Assembly: GCA_034111645.1 (NCBI GenBank) | Contig: JAWUWW010000010.1 | Coordinates: forward strand, 74,649 to 138,648 | DNA length: 64,000 bases | DNA from: CANLBN01 sp034111645 | Lineage (GTDB): Bacteria > Pseudomonadota > Gammaproteobacteria > Pseudomonadales > Cellvibrionaceae | Direction: 5' to 3' | Shown here: piece after piece, positions 55,771 through 64,000 of the stretch | How the letters are laid out: each line of letters starts with the position of its first letter | Numbering within the stretch: position 1 is the first letter of the stretch | Position numbers and translations under genes: made by a program | The notes under the pieces: generated by a model | Databases searched by the model: none | Told to the model about the DNA's origin: nothing | Seen by the model: the letters and a program-made list of their open reading frames with translations, nothing else

Positions 55771-56211
55771 ATGAATAAGGCAAGCATGACTGAGCTGATC
55801 ATCAGCACAAAAATAGAAAAAGGTTTAACCTGGGAAAAAATCGGAAAAGATCTAGGTTATTCAGATGTGTGGGTAACATCGGCGTGCTTAGGCATGAATA
55901 GCGCCTCGCCTGAACGAGCTAAAGCCATTGCAGATTATTTTGGTTTAGGTGCTGAAGTCGCGACGGCTTTAGAGGCGTTCCCAACAAAAATTTGGGATCA
56001 AATGGTACCGACTGATCCGTTAATGTATCGCTTATATGAAGTGGTTGGCGTTTATGGCGAGACTCTCAAAGAAGTGATTCAAGAGAAATTTGGCGACGGC
56101 ATCATGAGCGCAATCGACTTTACTATGGAAGTGGATAAGATAGAAGATCCAAAAGGCGATCGCGTGTTGCTAACAATGAATGGTAAATTCTTAAAGTATA
56201 ATAGCTGGTAG
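55771..56211 (+). CDS. cynS: Cyanase (cyanate hydratase)
   Basis: A 146-residue cyanase, which converts cyanate plus bicarbonate to ammonia and CO2 (via carbamate). The N-terminal helical domain (TWEKIGKDLGYSDVWVTSAC) and the C-terminal dimer/active-site domain are intact: Arg and Glu of MYRLYEVVGVYGETLKE and the Ser of GDGIMSAIDFTM form the catalytic set, and the MNGKFLKYNSW end is typical. Length is slightly under E. coli CynS (156). AGGAG lies just upstream of the ATG, and a strong terminator follows. No carbonic anhydrase (CynT) or CynR gene is adjacent. Confidence 0.97.
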   Translation: MNKASMTELIISTKIEKGLTWEKIGKDLGYSDVWVTSACLGMNSASPERAKAIADYFGLGAEVATALEAFPTKIWDQMVPTDPLMYRLYEVVGVYGETLKEVIQEKFGDGIMSAIDFTMEVDKIEDPKGDRVLLTMNGKFLKYNSW

Positions 56212-56233
56212 TCTTTACATATTTCAATAAAAG

Positions 56234-56257
56234 AACCCGCAGTTGCGGGTTTTTTTA
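56234..56257 (+). terminator. Rho-independent terminator of the cyanate operon
   Basis: AACCCGCA, two-base loop GT, TGCGGGTT: a perfect 8-bp GC-rich stem followed by a run of T. It lies 22 bases after the cynS stop. Confidence 0.92.
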
Positions 56258-56344
56258 TGCCTGTTTAAAAATGTATAGATGATAAATAGTTAATAAACAG
56301 GGGGTAAATACTTTAAAAATTATTTAAAGTATTCGATTCAATAT

Positions 56345-58588
56345 TTATCGAAAAATATAAATAGGGCTAGACCAAACAAAGTGTCCGTCTTCATGAGTTA
56401 CTCTTATATACAAAGCATTGTCGCGATCATTAGCTAGCGTAATGCGTCGTTCGAGTGTAGCTTTGTAGTGCGGGTTTTCATCGGGCATACGGAAGATACG
56501 AATTCTTCTATCTATACCACCATTTTCAAAAATAATTTCATCACGGCCGATATCCTTGATAGCAATTTCTTCTTTTACTAACGCGGTATGAATTTTCAAA
56601 ATTCCATTATTAGCATCGCTAAGCATTGCATCAAAACCACCAAAGCCACCTGTTGTAAGAGCCTCCCACTCAAGCCGCTGCTGAGTTGATAGCTCGAATT
56701 TTTTATCTAAATTATATTTATTAATAGCCGTTACATTTTCAAAGCTATTGCCACTTAATTCAGCATAGCCATCCCAGATTGTCTCGCGGCCACGCCCACG
56801 ATATTCAGATCCCTCCCACAACACACGAATACGACGACCGAGATCTTCTTCTTTATAAGGACGAAATACTTCAAGTGTTTCTAATCCGTTTCTGATATCA
56901 ATACGCTCTATGGGTGAGGGTCCATGGACATCAATTTTAAATAAAACTTGTGCGTCGCTACTGCGCAAAATATCACCCATCATGGCTGTATTTGTCTGCA
57001 CAGATGTAACACCACCAAGATTTGGATCATCTGAAAATAATTCTGCTGCACTATCAAAGACTGCTTCAATATCAAGTATTACGCGACTACCTGTGGTTCC
57101 ATAATGATGACGTTTTTTGAGCGCTTGCATAAAACCTTGTCGAGAAAAAGCAGGCGCTAACATACAGGTTAAGCCGCCATAAGCGCCAAATTTTGTCGAG
57201 CCCGGATGCGATGCGCCCGGTCGGCCTTTATGGCCATCAGAGTTAGATACAATGCCGACGCGGTAGCCTTTTTCAAAAGCATCTGCTATTAACCACTCGA
57301 ACGTTCCCCAAGCAGAATGTACTTCGACTGATTTTTCTAAGCGCACGTCATGAGATATTTTGATGTCAGCGTAGCGCCCACCTATATGCGCAAACACGGT
57401 ACAGTCTTCGCCTTTTAGTGCCTCAAATAAATCATCTGCCGAAGTGGCATCGGAATCAACATCAGAAAGATCATCGACTAATGCATGGGAAGATCGATGG
57501 ATTTGCTTGCCTTCGTGCATATGTAAAACATTGCGGTCGCCGCCAAGTCCTGTATTGCCCGACCATTCCCAACCAGGAAAAACGATAAATTCACCATCTT
57601 TGGTGAACTCTTTAGAAAGATCATTTAAATGATGCCAGAATTCTGTGGTAATTTGAAAGTCATTACCTTGGTGAACACAGGCATCTAGGAATGCTTTATC
57701 GCGAGCAAATTCATAAAAATCACGCGCTGAATTTGTACCGATTGTCTCTTCAGACTGACCGTGTAAATCACCCCAGTAAGGTAGTAGTTCAGCTGGTTCT
57801 GTTATGCGTATGGGGTTGGTAGAGCAAACCCTTTGACCTTGATCATTGATCAGATCAATCGTGATATCGCTAGGCTCATCAACACTGAGTCCATCTATGG
57901 CTATCGAATAATCGCCTTTAATAAAAGTGACGCTCGCGGGTAAGTCTTTTATGGGTGCCGATGCTTTAAGTGAAAAGGTGCCATCGCAAAGATTTGAAGG
58001 ATTGCCCCAACCATCTTCACCTTTTATTTGTAATTTAAACGTTTGCCCTACAATACGTTGCGTAGGAATAATTGCTTTATAAAGCGTTGGTGGGCCAGGG
58101 ACAATTGCAATAATCGGCTGCTGAGGTAGCTCGACGTAGTTATAGACAGCCATTGCATCGACCAATACGCGAAACTCAAAAGTATGCTCGACAAAGGTTT
58201 GCAGGCGTATGCCGGGCGAGCCTTGACGACGATCGCCAAAGCGAATAATTATTTGGTCACCTTCACGTAAAAACCCACGCACAACTTTGATATAAAGCGT
58301 TTTATCCCAAGGGCGGATATTACGTTTCATATCATACTCAACATGCAAGATAGCGCCGTTAGTTGCTTCAACTGTGGTGTAATTTTCGGCGAGAGGATTG
58401 TCAAATTGGGGGCGACCCATGTCAGAGGCAAAGCGATGCACGAGCTTGATTGAGCCGGTATCATCAATGCCAAAGTAACCCGCCGTATAGGTGACGGTAA
58501 ATTCATGAAACGAGCCCGCCTCGAAAGAGCCTTGAGGAGAAACCGTAGCTGAGCCCATTTTTTCGGGAAGATAAGTCGAGTGTGGCAT
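56345..58588 (-). CDS. DUF3604 domain protein
   Basis: A 747-residue DUF3604 protein without a signal peptide. The family core (about residues 270-520) shows histidine/aspartate motifs of a PHP-like metal site: PYWGDLHGQSEETIGTNSA, VHQGNDFQ, FPGWEWSG, TVFAHIGGRY, VEVHSAWG and VSNSDGHKGRPG. Residues before and after are beta-rich. DUF3604 proteins are predicted metallo-hydrolases of unknown substrate. The gene starts 22 bases after the GntR regulator stop, so the two are probably cotranscribed, and it is convergent with cynS. Confidence 0.86.
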   Translation of the reverse strand: MPHSTYLPEKMGSATVSPQGSFEAGSFHEFTVTYTAGYFGIDDTGSIKLVHRFASDMGRPQFDNPLAENYTTVEATNGAILHVEYDMKRNIRPWDKTLYIKVVRGFLREGDQIIIRFGDRRQGSPGIRLQTFVEHTFEFRVLVDAMAVYNYVELPQQPIIAIVPGPPTLYKAIIPTQRIVGQTFKLQIKGEDGWGNPSNLCDGTFSLKASAPIKDLPASVTFIKGDYSIAIDGLSVDEPSDITIDLINDQGQRVCSTNPIRITEPAELLPYWGDLHGQSEETIGTNSARDFYEFARDKAFLDACVHQGNDFQITTEFWHHLNDLSKEFTKDGEFIVFPGWEWSGNTGLGGDRNVLHMHEGKQIHRSSHALVDDLSDVDSDATSADDLFEALKGEDCTVFAHIGGRYADIKISHDVRLEKSVEVHSAWGTFEWLIADAFEKGYRVGIVSNSDGHKGRPGASHPGSTKFGAYGGLTCMLAPAFSRQGFMQALKKRHHYGTTGSRVILDIEAVFDSAAELFSDDPNLGGVTSVQTNTAMMGDILRSSDAQVLFKIDVHGPSPIERIDIRNGLETLEVFRPYKEEDLGRRIRVLWEGSEYRGRGRETIWDGYAELSGNSFENVTAINKYNLDKKFELSTQQRLEWEALTTGGFGGFDAMLSDANNGILKIHTALVKEEIAIKDIGRDEIIFENGGIDRRIRIFRMPDENPHYKATLERRITLANDRDNALYIRVTHEDGHFVWSSPIYIFR

Positions 58589-58610
58589 TATTATTTTATC
58601 CTTTACAAGA

Positions 58611-59354
58611 TTAGTGGATTTTTTCTAAAAATTCCATTTGCCGATCACTCGGTGGAATATAAGCGCGTTGCCAAATAATTGGAACATGAAGATGCGAGGC
58701 ATTACTTGCGGTCAAAACAATTCCAAACTGACCCATCGGCATATTAATCACCTTGGCAACTCGTGGTGGAAATACATCGCAAACTATCGATTGCCGTGTA
58801 TTTAGGGTTTGCGTATTAAAACGCTCGGCAAGCATGTCGCGAATCGATACGCCATCAAGTTGGCTCGGCTGCATTTCTAATAGTGACGCAAATTGACTAG
58901 CAGGAAGATACAATTCACTAAAAATTTCAAACTCTCGATTGACGTTAATGACACGATCAATTTTGACAAAGCCAGCCTGATCAATCCCAAGAGAATCGAC
59001 CCATGGACCTTTGCAATCGGTATGGGTGATGTCGTGAGTTTTAAAATAGATGGGCAGTAGCTTTGAGCCATCCTCATTAAGAAAACGGAAATGGCGCAAG
59101 TGTTCTTCAGGTGCGCGTATGCCTGCAACAAAAGTTCCTGAACCATGAACCCGCTCGACCACACCAAGTTCGACTAAATGTCTGAGTGAGCGCTGAACGG
59201 TGCCTAGGCTATATCCAAGTGTAGTGACTAGCTTATCTTCTGAGGGTAGGCGATCACCGGGCTTTAATTTGCCTTTGTTAATATTTTCAGTAAGGGTTTG
59301 AGATAAGATTTTATATTTTATCTTTGTTGGTTGTTTTGATGCTATCTTGATCAT
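58611..59354 (-). CDS. GntR-family regulator with UTRA domain
   Basis: A 247-residue HutC-type regulator. The winged helix is at ~15-80 (LKPGDRLPSEDKLVTTLGYS, QRSLRHLVELGVVERVHGSG) and a UTRA ligand domain at ~95-240. It likely represses itself and the DUF3604 gene that follows on the same strand. A perfect palindrome ACTGTACAGT lies 22 bases before the ATG. The UTRA ligand is presumably related to the DUF3604 substrate, but this is inference. Confidence 0.9.
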   Translation of the reverse strand: MIKIASKQPTKIKYKILSQTLTENINKGKLKPGDRLPSEDKLVTTLGYSLGTVQRSLRHLVELGVVERVHGSGTFVAGIRAPEEHLRHFRFLNEDGSKLLPIYFKTHDITHTDCKGPWVDSLGIDQAGFVKIDRVINVNREFEIFSELYLPASQFASLLEMQPSQLDGVSIRDMLAERFNTQTLNTRQSIVCDVFPPRVAKVINMPMGQFGIVLTASNASHLHVPIIWQRAYIPPSDRQMEFLEKIH

Positions 59355-59762
59355 TATTAGGCTCCAAGTCGTATAACTGTACAGTAATAATGTATAAATT
59401 CAATAAATAATAGGTATTTTTACTGTGAATATATAAAGTACTACATAGTAATTTTTATATCCTATTAGTCTGTATCGTTAAAATTTAGGCGCTCAAGTGC
59501 TAAGCCCGTATTGATAATTCTTGGGTTTGTCGAGTTAAGATTGATTTTTGAAAGCGGTAAAGATATTTATTTTTAGGTTTTACATTAAATTTATTAAGGA
59601 CGATTCATTGTTTACATGGATTAAATTTTTTGCTTTATGTTATCTATCTTGATTCAAGTTTTAGATTTTTTGTAGGCAAAGCACTACTCCAATTATATCT
59701 ATTACAAAATGAATTTCTAATTTGTATTGCAAATTTTGTCTAATTAGATAACATCAATATTT
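59355..59762. other. Divergent intergenic region, GntR / His-rich protein
   Basis: 408 bases, AT-rich. Close to the GntR start is the palindrome ACTGTACAGT (59376-59385). The rest should carry the promoter of the His-rich/HupE group. Nothing else is recognised. Confidence 0.4.
59376..59385. promoter_or_regulatory. Candidate GntR operator palindrome
   Basis: ACTGTACAGT, a perfect 10-bp palindrome in the short leader of the GntR gene. A further ACTGT half-site lies near 59422. A palindrome of this length is expected many times by chance; only its position makes it suggestive. Confidence 0.3.
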
Positions 59763-60242
59763 ATGAAGAAGACTCTATCCTTGCTGTTAATTTTTTTGTT
59801 GGTATCGCCTGCGTTTGCTTCGTGGCTGCCACATAGCGTTATCCATTCACTGCATAACATTAATATAGAGCATCTCTCGACAGGGAGCCATCATCATTCA
59901 CCCCACGAACATAATCACGATAACAGTACCGACAACAGTACCGATAACAACACTGGTTACAACACAGACCTAAATATTGACGATCATCATCCAATAAATA
60001 TCGATGTTGTTACTTACTTTAGTGATTATTTGAATGCCGATTTACAGCGAGTAATACCAAATACCTTAGAAATCTCTTCAGTCGATGTGGATCAAATTGA
60101 TTTTGTTGCACTAGTAACAGCTATTGAAAATTATCGCGATAATGATTCCCCTCCCAGTAATAGCCATATTTCTTCGAACTCGAAAATATTTGGCTTAAGC
60201 AAACTACCGTTATACCTTTCTACTCAGCGTCTACGAATTTAA
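59763..60242 (+). CDS. Secreted His/Asp/Asn-rich protein
   Basis: A 159-residue exported protein. A signal peptide (SLLLIFLLVSPAFA) is followed by a His-rich stretch (HHHSPHEHNHD, residues ~42-52) and a tandem DNST/DNNT repeat (12-bp unit in the DNA near 59935). The C-terminal part is polar with no recognisable fold. Such regions bind divalent metals (Ni, Zn, Cu) in other proteins. It precedes the HupE/UreJ gene by 109 bases on the same strand, so a role in metal capture for that transporter is plausible but unproven. Confidence 0.7.
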   Translation: MKKTLSLLLIFLLVSPAFASWLPHSVIHSLHNINIEHLSTGSHHHSPHEHNHDNSTDNSTDNNTGYNTDLNIDDHHPINIDVVTYFSDYLNADLQRVIPNTLEISSVDVDQIDFVALVTAIENYRDNDSPPSNSHISSNSKIFGLSKLPLYLSTQRLRI

Positions 60243-60351
60243 ACATTCTTTTTATAGGCGTATTCACCTGCTTGCTATTAGTTTGGCATTGATTCGTGTG
60301 CGCCTTTCATAATTTTTAATCATCGTTATTTTATGAATGGAGAAAGCTTTT

Positions 60352-61077
60352 ATGCTTCAATTTTTTCAACAATGTTCAAAAAAAGACTACGTCTATGCCG
60401 CTATTGGTTTAGCGCTAATGCTGATTGGGCTTTTCGGGATAATTCCTGATGCTTGGGCACATGCTGTAACCTCAGGCGACAAAGGATACATTCAAGAGAC
60501 TACAGGAATTCACCCCATCCCCTTTATCTATCTTGGCGCAAAACACATGATGACGGGCTATGACCATCTGTTGTTTTTGCTTGGTGTTATTTTCTTTATC
60601 TATCGGATGAAAGAAGTCACTATTTATGTGACTCTTTTTGCCGTTGGGCACGTTGTAACACTGTTGTCCGGTGTGTTGATGAACATCAATATTAGCGCGT
60701 TCATTATTGATGCCATTATTGGCTTTTCGATTGTTTATAAAGCTCTGGATAATATGGGTGCCTATCAACGCTGGTTTGGCGTTCAGCCTAATACCAAGAT
60801 GGCAACATTTTTCTTTGGTTTGCTTCACGGTTTTGGTCTCGCCACTAAAATTCTGGAATATGAATTATCGACTGATGGCCTACTGCCTAATTTAATTTTC
60901 TTTAATATCGGTGTAGAAATTGGTCAACTTTTAGCGCTAGCTGTAATTCTTATTGCTATTACTTATTGGCGTAAATCAGCTAATTTTTTGCGACATGCCT
61001 ATAAAGCCAATGCCTTTATTATGATGCTGGGTTTTTTGTTGATGGGATATCACATAACGGGCTATTTCGTTCTGTAA
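60352..61077 (+). CDS. HupE/UreJ family membrane protein
   Basis: A 241-residue membrane protein with about seven hydrophobic segments and the HupE/UreJ histidine motifs: FIYLGAKHMMTGYDHLLFLL, FAVGHVVTLL and GLLHGFGLATKI. The family is associated with metal (nickel/cobalt) uptake or release, though function here is inferred. The ATG at 60352 is preferred because GGAG lies nine bases upstream; an ATG at 60337 is also in frame. The membrane-anchor gene follows after 36 bases. Confidence 0.88.
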   Translation: MLQFFQQCSKKDYVYAAIGLALMLIGLFGIIPDAWAHAVTSGDKGYIQETTGIHPIPFIYLGAKHMMTGYDHLLFLLGVIFFIYRMKEVTIYVTLFAVGHVVTLLSGVLMNINISAFIIDAIIGFSIVYKALDNMGAYQRWFGVQPNTKMATFFFGLLHGFGLATKILEYELSTDGLLPNLIFFNIGVEIGQLLALAVILIAITYWRKSANFLRHAYKANAFIMMLGFLLMGYHITGYFVL

Positions 61078-61113
61078 ATTAACTTCTAAAATTTTTTAAT
61101 AGGAAATATCAAC

Positions 61114-61815
61114 ATGTATAACACCAATATACCTTCTGAAAGAGAGCTACCTTCTACTTCTAAACTAATAAAATCAACTATCATCGCGGCCATTGCCGCC
61201 GGTGTTTTATCACTTACTGTGGTCATGCCAGCAGAATATGGCATCGACCATACAGGCGTTGGTGAAATGCTCGGCCTAAAACGTATGGGCGATATAAGAA
61301 TCTCACTGGCTGAAGAAGAAAAGGCGGATGCAGCCAAAATTATAGAGTCAACTCAAGCTGTTGTTGACATCGAAAAAGTAGTCGTAAACGAAAAAGTAGT
61401 CGTAAACGAAGAAATTGCTGAAGTCGAAAAAATAGTTGAAGTTACAAAAACTGAAGCGGTAGAAGCGCCGACTGTACTTGCGTCAAATAATCCGACAACA
61501 CAAAACCACGAAATGACATTTACTCTCGCGCCTGATGAAGGCACAGAAGTAAAAGTGACTATGGCGAAGGGGGCAAAAGTTGATTACATTTGGGAAACCA
61601 ATGGCGGTAAATCAAACTTTGATGTTCACGGCGATTCTAAAAAGCTAAAAATTAGCTATCACCCTTACTACAAAGGCACTGATTCAAAACGCGAAGGCAC
61701 ATTAGAAGCAGCGTTCGATGGTGGTCACGGCTGGTTTTGGCGTAACCGCACCAAGCAGACACTTACCATCACCATCAAAACCAATGGCGAATATACGGAC
61801 ATTGTGCGTTACTAA
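61114..61815 (+). CDS. Transmembrane anchor protein linked to HupE
   Basis: A 233-residue single-pass protein. A polar N-terminus (PSERELPSTSKLIKS) leads into one membrane helix (~22-41), then a Val/Glu/Lys-rich linker with an 18-bp perfect coding duplication (61372-61389 and 61390-61407, KVVVNE repeat), and a C-terminal beta domain (about 125-233) with WETNGGKSNFDVHGDS and DGGHGWFWRNRTKQ. This matches proteins annotated as transmembrane anchor proteins beside HupE. AGGA precedes the ATG. Function is unknown. Confidence 0.78.
   Translation: MYNTNIPSERELPSTSKLIKSTIIAAIAAGVLSLTVVMPAEYGIDHTGVGEMLGLKRMGDIRISLAEEEKADAAKIIESTQAVVDIEKVVVNEKVVVNEEIAEVEKIVEVTKTEAVEAPTVLASNNPTTQNHEMTFTLAPDEGTEVKVTMAKGAKVDYIWETNGGKSNFDVHGDSKKLKISYHPYYKGTDSKREGTLEAAFDGGHGWFWRNRTKQTLTITIKTNGEYTDIVRY
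61372..61407 (+). repeat. Perfect 18-bp tandem duplication
   Basis: GAAAAAGTAGTCGTAAAC is repeated twice in frame in the linker of the anchor protein, giving EKVVVN twice. It is identical at base level, so a recent slippage event is likely. Confidence 0.9.
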
Positions 61816-61893
61816 TAATAAAGACGGGCTGAAAATGTTAAGTCTTTGTTCTTGTTGTTATTATGCTGATGGCTTAGGCATATTGACTCTCAG

Positions 61894-61935
61894 TACTTTA
61901 AGTGCTGATAGCCATGACTCTCAGCACTTAAAGTA
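61894..61935. promoter_or_regulatory. Perfect 15-bp inverted repeat
   Basis: TACTTTAAGTGCTGA (61894-61908), 12-base loop, TCAGCACTTAAAGTA (61921-61935), exact complement. The word GACTCTCAG is also repeated directly at 61885 and 61916. It lies between the anchor protein and the DUF3147-like gene. No T run follows, so it could be an operator, an attenuator or an mRNA-processing hairpin. Confidence 0.6.
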
Positions 61936-61992
61936 ATGATAAAAAGCGGCTTTAGTGCTAATAATCTAGTCCTAGTAATAAAGGTAAAAACT

Positions 61993-62331
61993 ATGCTATT
62001 TACTATTTTTAAAGTGAGTATTGCTGTGTTTGTAATTGCGTTCGCGTCTTGGCTTGCAGGTAAAAAACCTGAGATGGCAGGCTTTATTACTGCATTGCCA
62101 TTGGTATCTATTTTCGCAATCGCGTTTGCTTATATGCAGCATCAAGATCTAGCCATCACCAGCCAATACGCGAAAAGTATTGTTGTTGCCGTGCCTATCT
62201 CATGGCTATTTTTTGTGCCGTTTTTTTTCACCGAAAAATTTAATGTTGGATTCTGGCTAAGTTGGGTCTTAGGTTTAGTCTTACTTGTTTTTGGTTATTT
62301 TCTGCATCAATGGATTTTGAAACAGTTTTAA
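61993..62331 (+). CDS. DUF3147-like small membrane protein
   Basis: A 112-residue protein with three to four hydrophobic segments. The second half of helix 1 to helix 2, GKKPEMAGFITALPLVSIFA, resembles the DUF3147/GlpM-type family. Frame is open to 61936, but the ATG at 61993 with AAGG nine bases upstream gives the usual N-terminus. It follows the HupE group on the same strand after the inverted repeat. Confidence 0.7.
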   Translation: MLFTIFKVSIAVFVIAFASWLAGKKPEMAGFITALPLVSIFAIAFAYMQHQDLAITSQYAKSIVVAVPISWLFFVPFFFTEKFNVGFWLSWVLGLVLLVFGYFLHQWILKQF

Positions 62332-62606
62332 GGTGATATTTCAAATAGTGATGAGCAATATTAACTATCAAGAAATCGAATCAACTTTTGCCAAGCATAG
62401 CTAATCGTTATCCATAAGGATCTAAGTGTTGGTTGAATGATAAAGACACAGTCTGCGAATATCAACCCTCTAGTTTTTTGGACCCTCGTTATTCAATTCT
62501 TTAAAAAACGTTGATAAAAATGGGTATGTATTTTTTAATAAAATTTGGTTATAGATTTTTCACTACTGTGACAGTTGAGTCTACAAATGCCATGGTTTAG
62601 TAGTCC

Positions 62607-63392
62607 TTAGTGTTCAAAAATCTGCTTTAGAAATTTTTGTGTTCGTTCGTTTTGTGGGTTGTCGAAGAAATTAATAGGATCGTTTTCTTCGATAATCTGT
62701 TCAGCATCCATAAAAATCACCCTGTCGGCAACTTTGCGTGCAAAACCCATTTCATGGGTGACGCAAAGCATAGTCATTCCTTCCGAAGCCAGTTCTTCCA
62801 TAGTATCTAGAACCTCGGAGATCATTTCGGGATCAAGTGCCGAGGTGGGTTCGTCGAAGAGCATCACCCGTGGTTGCATACATAAAGCACGTGCGATGGC
62901 CACACGCTGTTGCTGGCCACCTGAAAGTTGACTGGGATATTTATCTGCCTGATCTGGGATCTTCACCTTCTCCAAATAATGAGCTCCCAGTTCTTTTGCT
63001 TTCGTGCGAGGCAAGCTACGAACCGACATAGGCGCTAAAATTAAGTTTTCCATGACAGTCAAATGAGGAAATAGATTGAATTGTTGAAAGCACATGCCGA
63101 CTTCTGAGCGTATCTTGTCTATATTTTTCAGTTCATCCGTTAGTTCAATACCATCAAAAATAATATCGCCTTGCTGATGCTCTTCGAGCCGATTGATGCA
63201 GCGGATTAATGTAGACTTTCCCGATCCCGACGGACCACAAAGCACAACCCGTTCACCAGTTTTGACGGATAGATTGATATCCGTTAATACCTTAAATTCG
63301 CCATACCATTTATTCATATTGCGAATCTCAATCAATACCTCTGGGTTGAGTTCTTGGTTAGCCAATTTAAATTCTGCGGTTTTGTTTGTCAT
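62607..63392 (-). CDS. Amino-acid ABC transporter ATP-binding protein
   Basis: A 261-residue polar amino-acid ABC ATPase. Walker A is LCGPSGSGKSTLI, Q-loop FQQFNLFPHLTV, signature LSGGQQQRVAIARAL, Walker B VMLFDEPTSALD and switch CVTHEMGFAR. Overall it matches the AapP/BztD branch for general L-amino acid uptake. It is 29 bases downstream of the permease gene on the same strand and should act with it; the binding protein must be outside the window. Confidence 0.94.
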   Translation of the reverse strand: MTNKTAEFKLANQELNPEVLIEIRNMNKWYGEFKVLTDINLSVKTGERVVLCGPSGSGKSTLIRCINRLEEHQQGDIIFDGIELTDELKNIDKIRSEVGMCFQQFNLFPHLTVMENLILAPMSVRSLPRTKAKELGAHYLEKVKIPDQADKYPSQLSGGQQQRVAIARALCMQPRVMLFDEPTSALDPEMISEVLDTMEELASEGMTMLCVTHEMGFARKVADRVIFMDAEQIIEENDPINFFDNPQNERTQKFLKQIFEH

Positions 63393-63421
63393 GAATTAGT
63401 CTCTTATTGTCCAAGTGGCAA

Positions 63422-64000
63422 TTAACGAATGTTGAACTCACCGGGAGTATCTTCAGCACCAATCTTGACCTGTAACATATGTGCCAGTTTTAGAAACACT
63501 GTTGATATCAACCAGTAGAGCAAAGCGATGGTGGCGAAGGTCTCCACTGGCGTGAAGGTACGACCGTTGACGTCATGCGCAGCGTATGTCAGCTCTGCCA
63601 CCGTGATCATCGACAAAAGCGAGGATTCCTTGATCATGGTCAAGGCAATGTTTGTTCCGGGCGGGAAAATGTACTTGTATAGTTGGGGAAGTATAACCCG
63701 GCGCATATAAAAGCCGTATTTTAGACCCAGTGCTTTACTTGCGTCGAACTGTCCTTTCGATACAGATTGAATACCTCCACGGAATATTTCAGCGAAATAG
63801 GCGCCGCCATAAATTGACAGACAGACGAATCCAGTTGTAAGGCCGGGTAGACGAATGCCATAAAAAGGCAGCGCATAAAACACCAGAAAAATCAAAATTA
63901 AAAATGGGATGTTACGGATAAGTTCAATATAGGTGATTGCCGTCCAGCGCAAAATTCGTTTATCGGATATTCTCATCAGACATATCGCGACCCCAATACA
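63422..64000 (-). CDS. Amino-acid ABC transporter permease (5' end outside window)
   Basis: The C-terminal 192 residues of a His/Glu/Gln-type permease. The frame is open to the right window edge, so the true start is outside. An internal ATG at 63976 only simulates a start. Visible features are TYIELIRNIPFLILIFLVFY, the EAA-like loop SKGQFDASKALGLKYGFYMR and VILPQLYKYIFPPGTNIAL, typical of AapM/AapQ-like permeases. It is cotranscribed with the ATPase gene 29 bases downstream. Confidence 0.9.
   Translation of the reverse strand, partial: CIGVAICLMRISDKRILRWTAITYIELIRNIPFLILIFLVFYALPFYGIRLPGLTTGFVCLSIYGGAYFAEIFRGGIQSVSKGQFDASKALGLKYGFYMRRVILPQLYKYIFPPGTNIALTMIKESSLLSMITVAELTYAAHDVNGRTFTPVETFATIALLYWLISTVFLKLAHMLQVKIGAEDTPGEFNIR

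Noticed and set aside
61718..61936. 72-codon frame overlapping the anchor protein end
   Set aside because: It overlaps the real gene in another frame and runs through the inverted repeat; no ribosome site or family resemblance.

Overview
This window reads as a chromosomal segment of an AT-rich, probably marine gammaproteobacterium. Supporting genes are RsmJ, a bimodular (E. coli-type) QueF, RhlE and DbpA helicases, a YheS-type ABC-F protein, a PA2817-family protein, ETF-ubiquinone oxidoreductase and a TAXI-free set of ABC importers. No rRNA, tRNA, IS element, integrase or CRISPR array was seen. The organism is inferred from gene families only; no species is claimed.

Layout. 1-21 kb is mostly housekeeping: the tail of an MBL-fold hydrolase, a PilZ protein, rsmJ, a DUF4344 metallopeptidase, a hydroxyacid dehydrogenase, a YadGH-like ABC exporter, queF, a class III nucleotide cyclase, an AEC transporter, rhlE, a NYN protein, an ABC-F protein, a second YadGH-like exporter, dbpA and ETF-QO. 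A receiver-GGDEF-EAL protein follows (21.1-22.9 kb).

23.5-42.1 kb is the centre of interest: one long minus-strand gene train that runs from the Flp pilin (42.06 kb) through TadG/TadE-like proteins, CpaB, the CpaC secretin, an FHA-CpaF ATPase, TadB, TadC, a DUF192 protein, a TPR lipoprotein and another TadE. It continues directly into a CHASE2 Ser/Thr kinase, a PP2C phosphatase, a TPR/beta-barrel protein and a FecR-domain protein. Many genes overlap by a few bases. I read it as a Tad (tight adherence) pilus whose assembly or use may be tuned by reversible protein phosphorylation, similar in logic to kinase/phosphatase/FHA control of type VI secretion. CpaB carries an unusual ~220-residue block of DG-rich repeats. 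TadZ and the TadV peptidase are not in the locus.

42-48 kb holds a membrane protein, a second AEC transporter whose 3' end is duplicated twice downstream, a NIT-GGDEF gene that appears to have an in-frame stop at codon 5, and a secreted MBL-fold protein. Three 22-bp direct repeats lie upstream of the GGDEF gene.

48-59 kb is a metabolic island: an aldehyde dehydrogenase, a PAS/sigma-54 activator divergent from an NrtABC-type ABC transporter plus cyanase (cyanate uptake and breakdown to ammonia and CO2), then a DUF3604 protein with a GntR regulator. The divergent region has a close match to a sigma-54 promoter and two phased candidate enhancer sites. 59.7-62.3 kb has a His-rich secreted protein, HupE/UreJ, a membrane-anchor protein and a DUF3147-like protein, which may form a metal-related group. 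The right edge holds an amino-acid ABC ATPase and a truncated permease.
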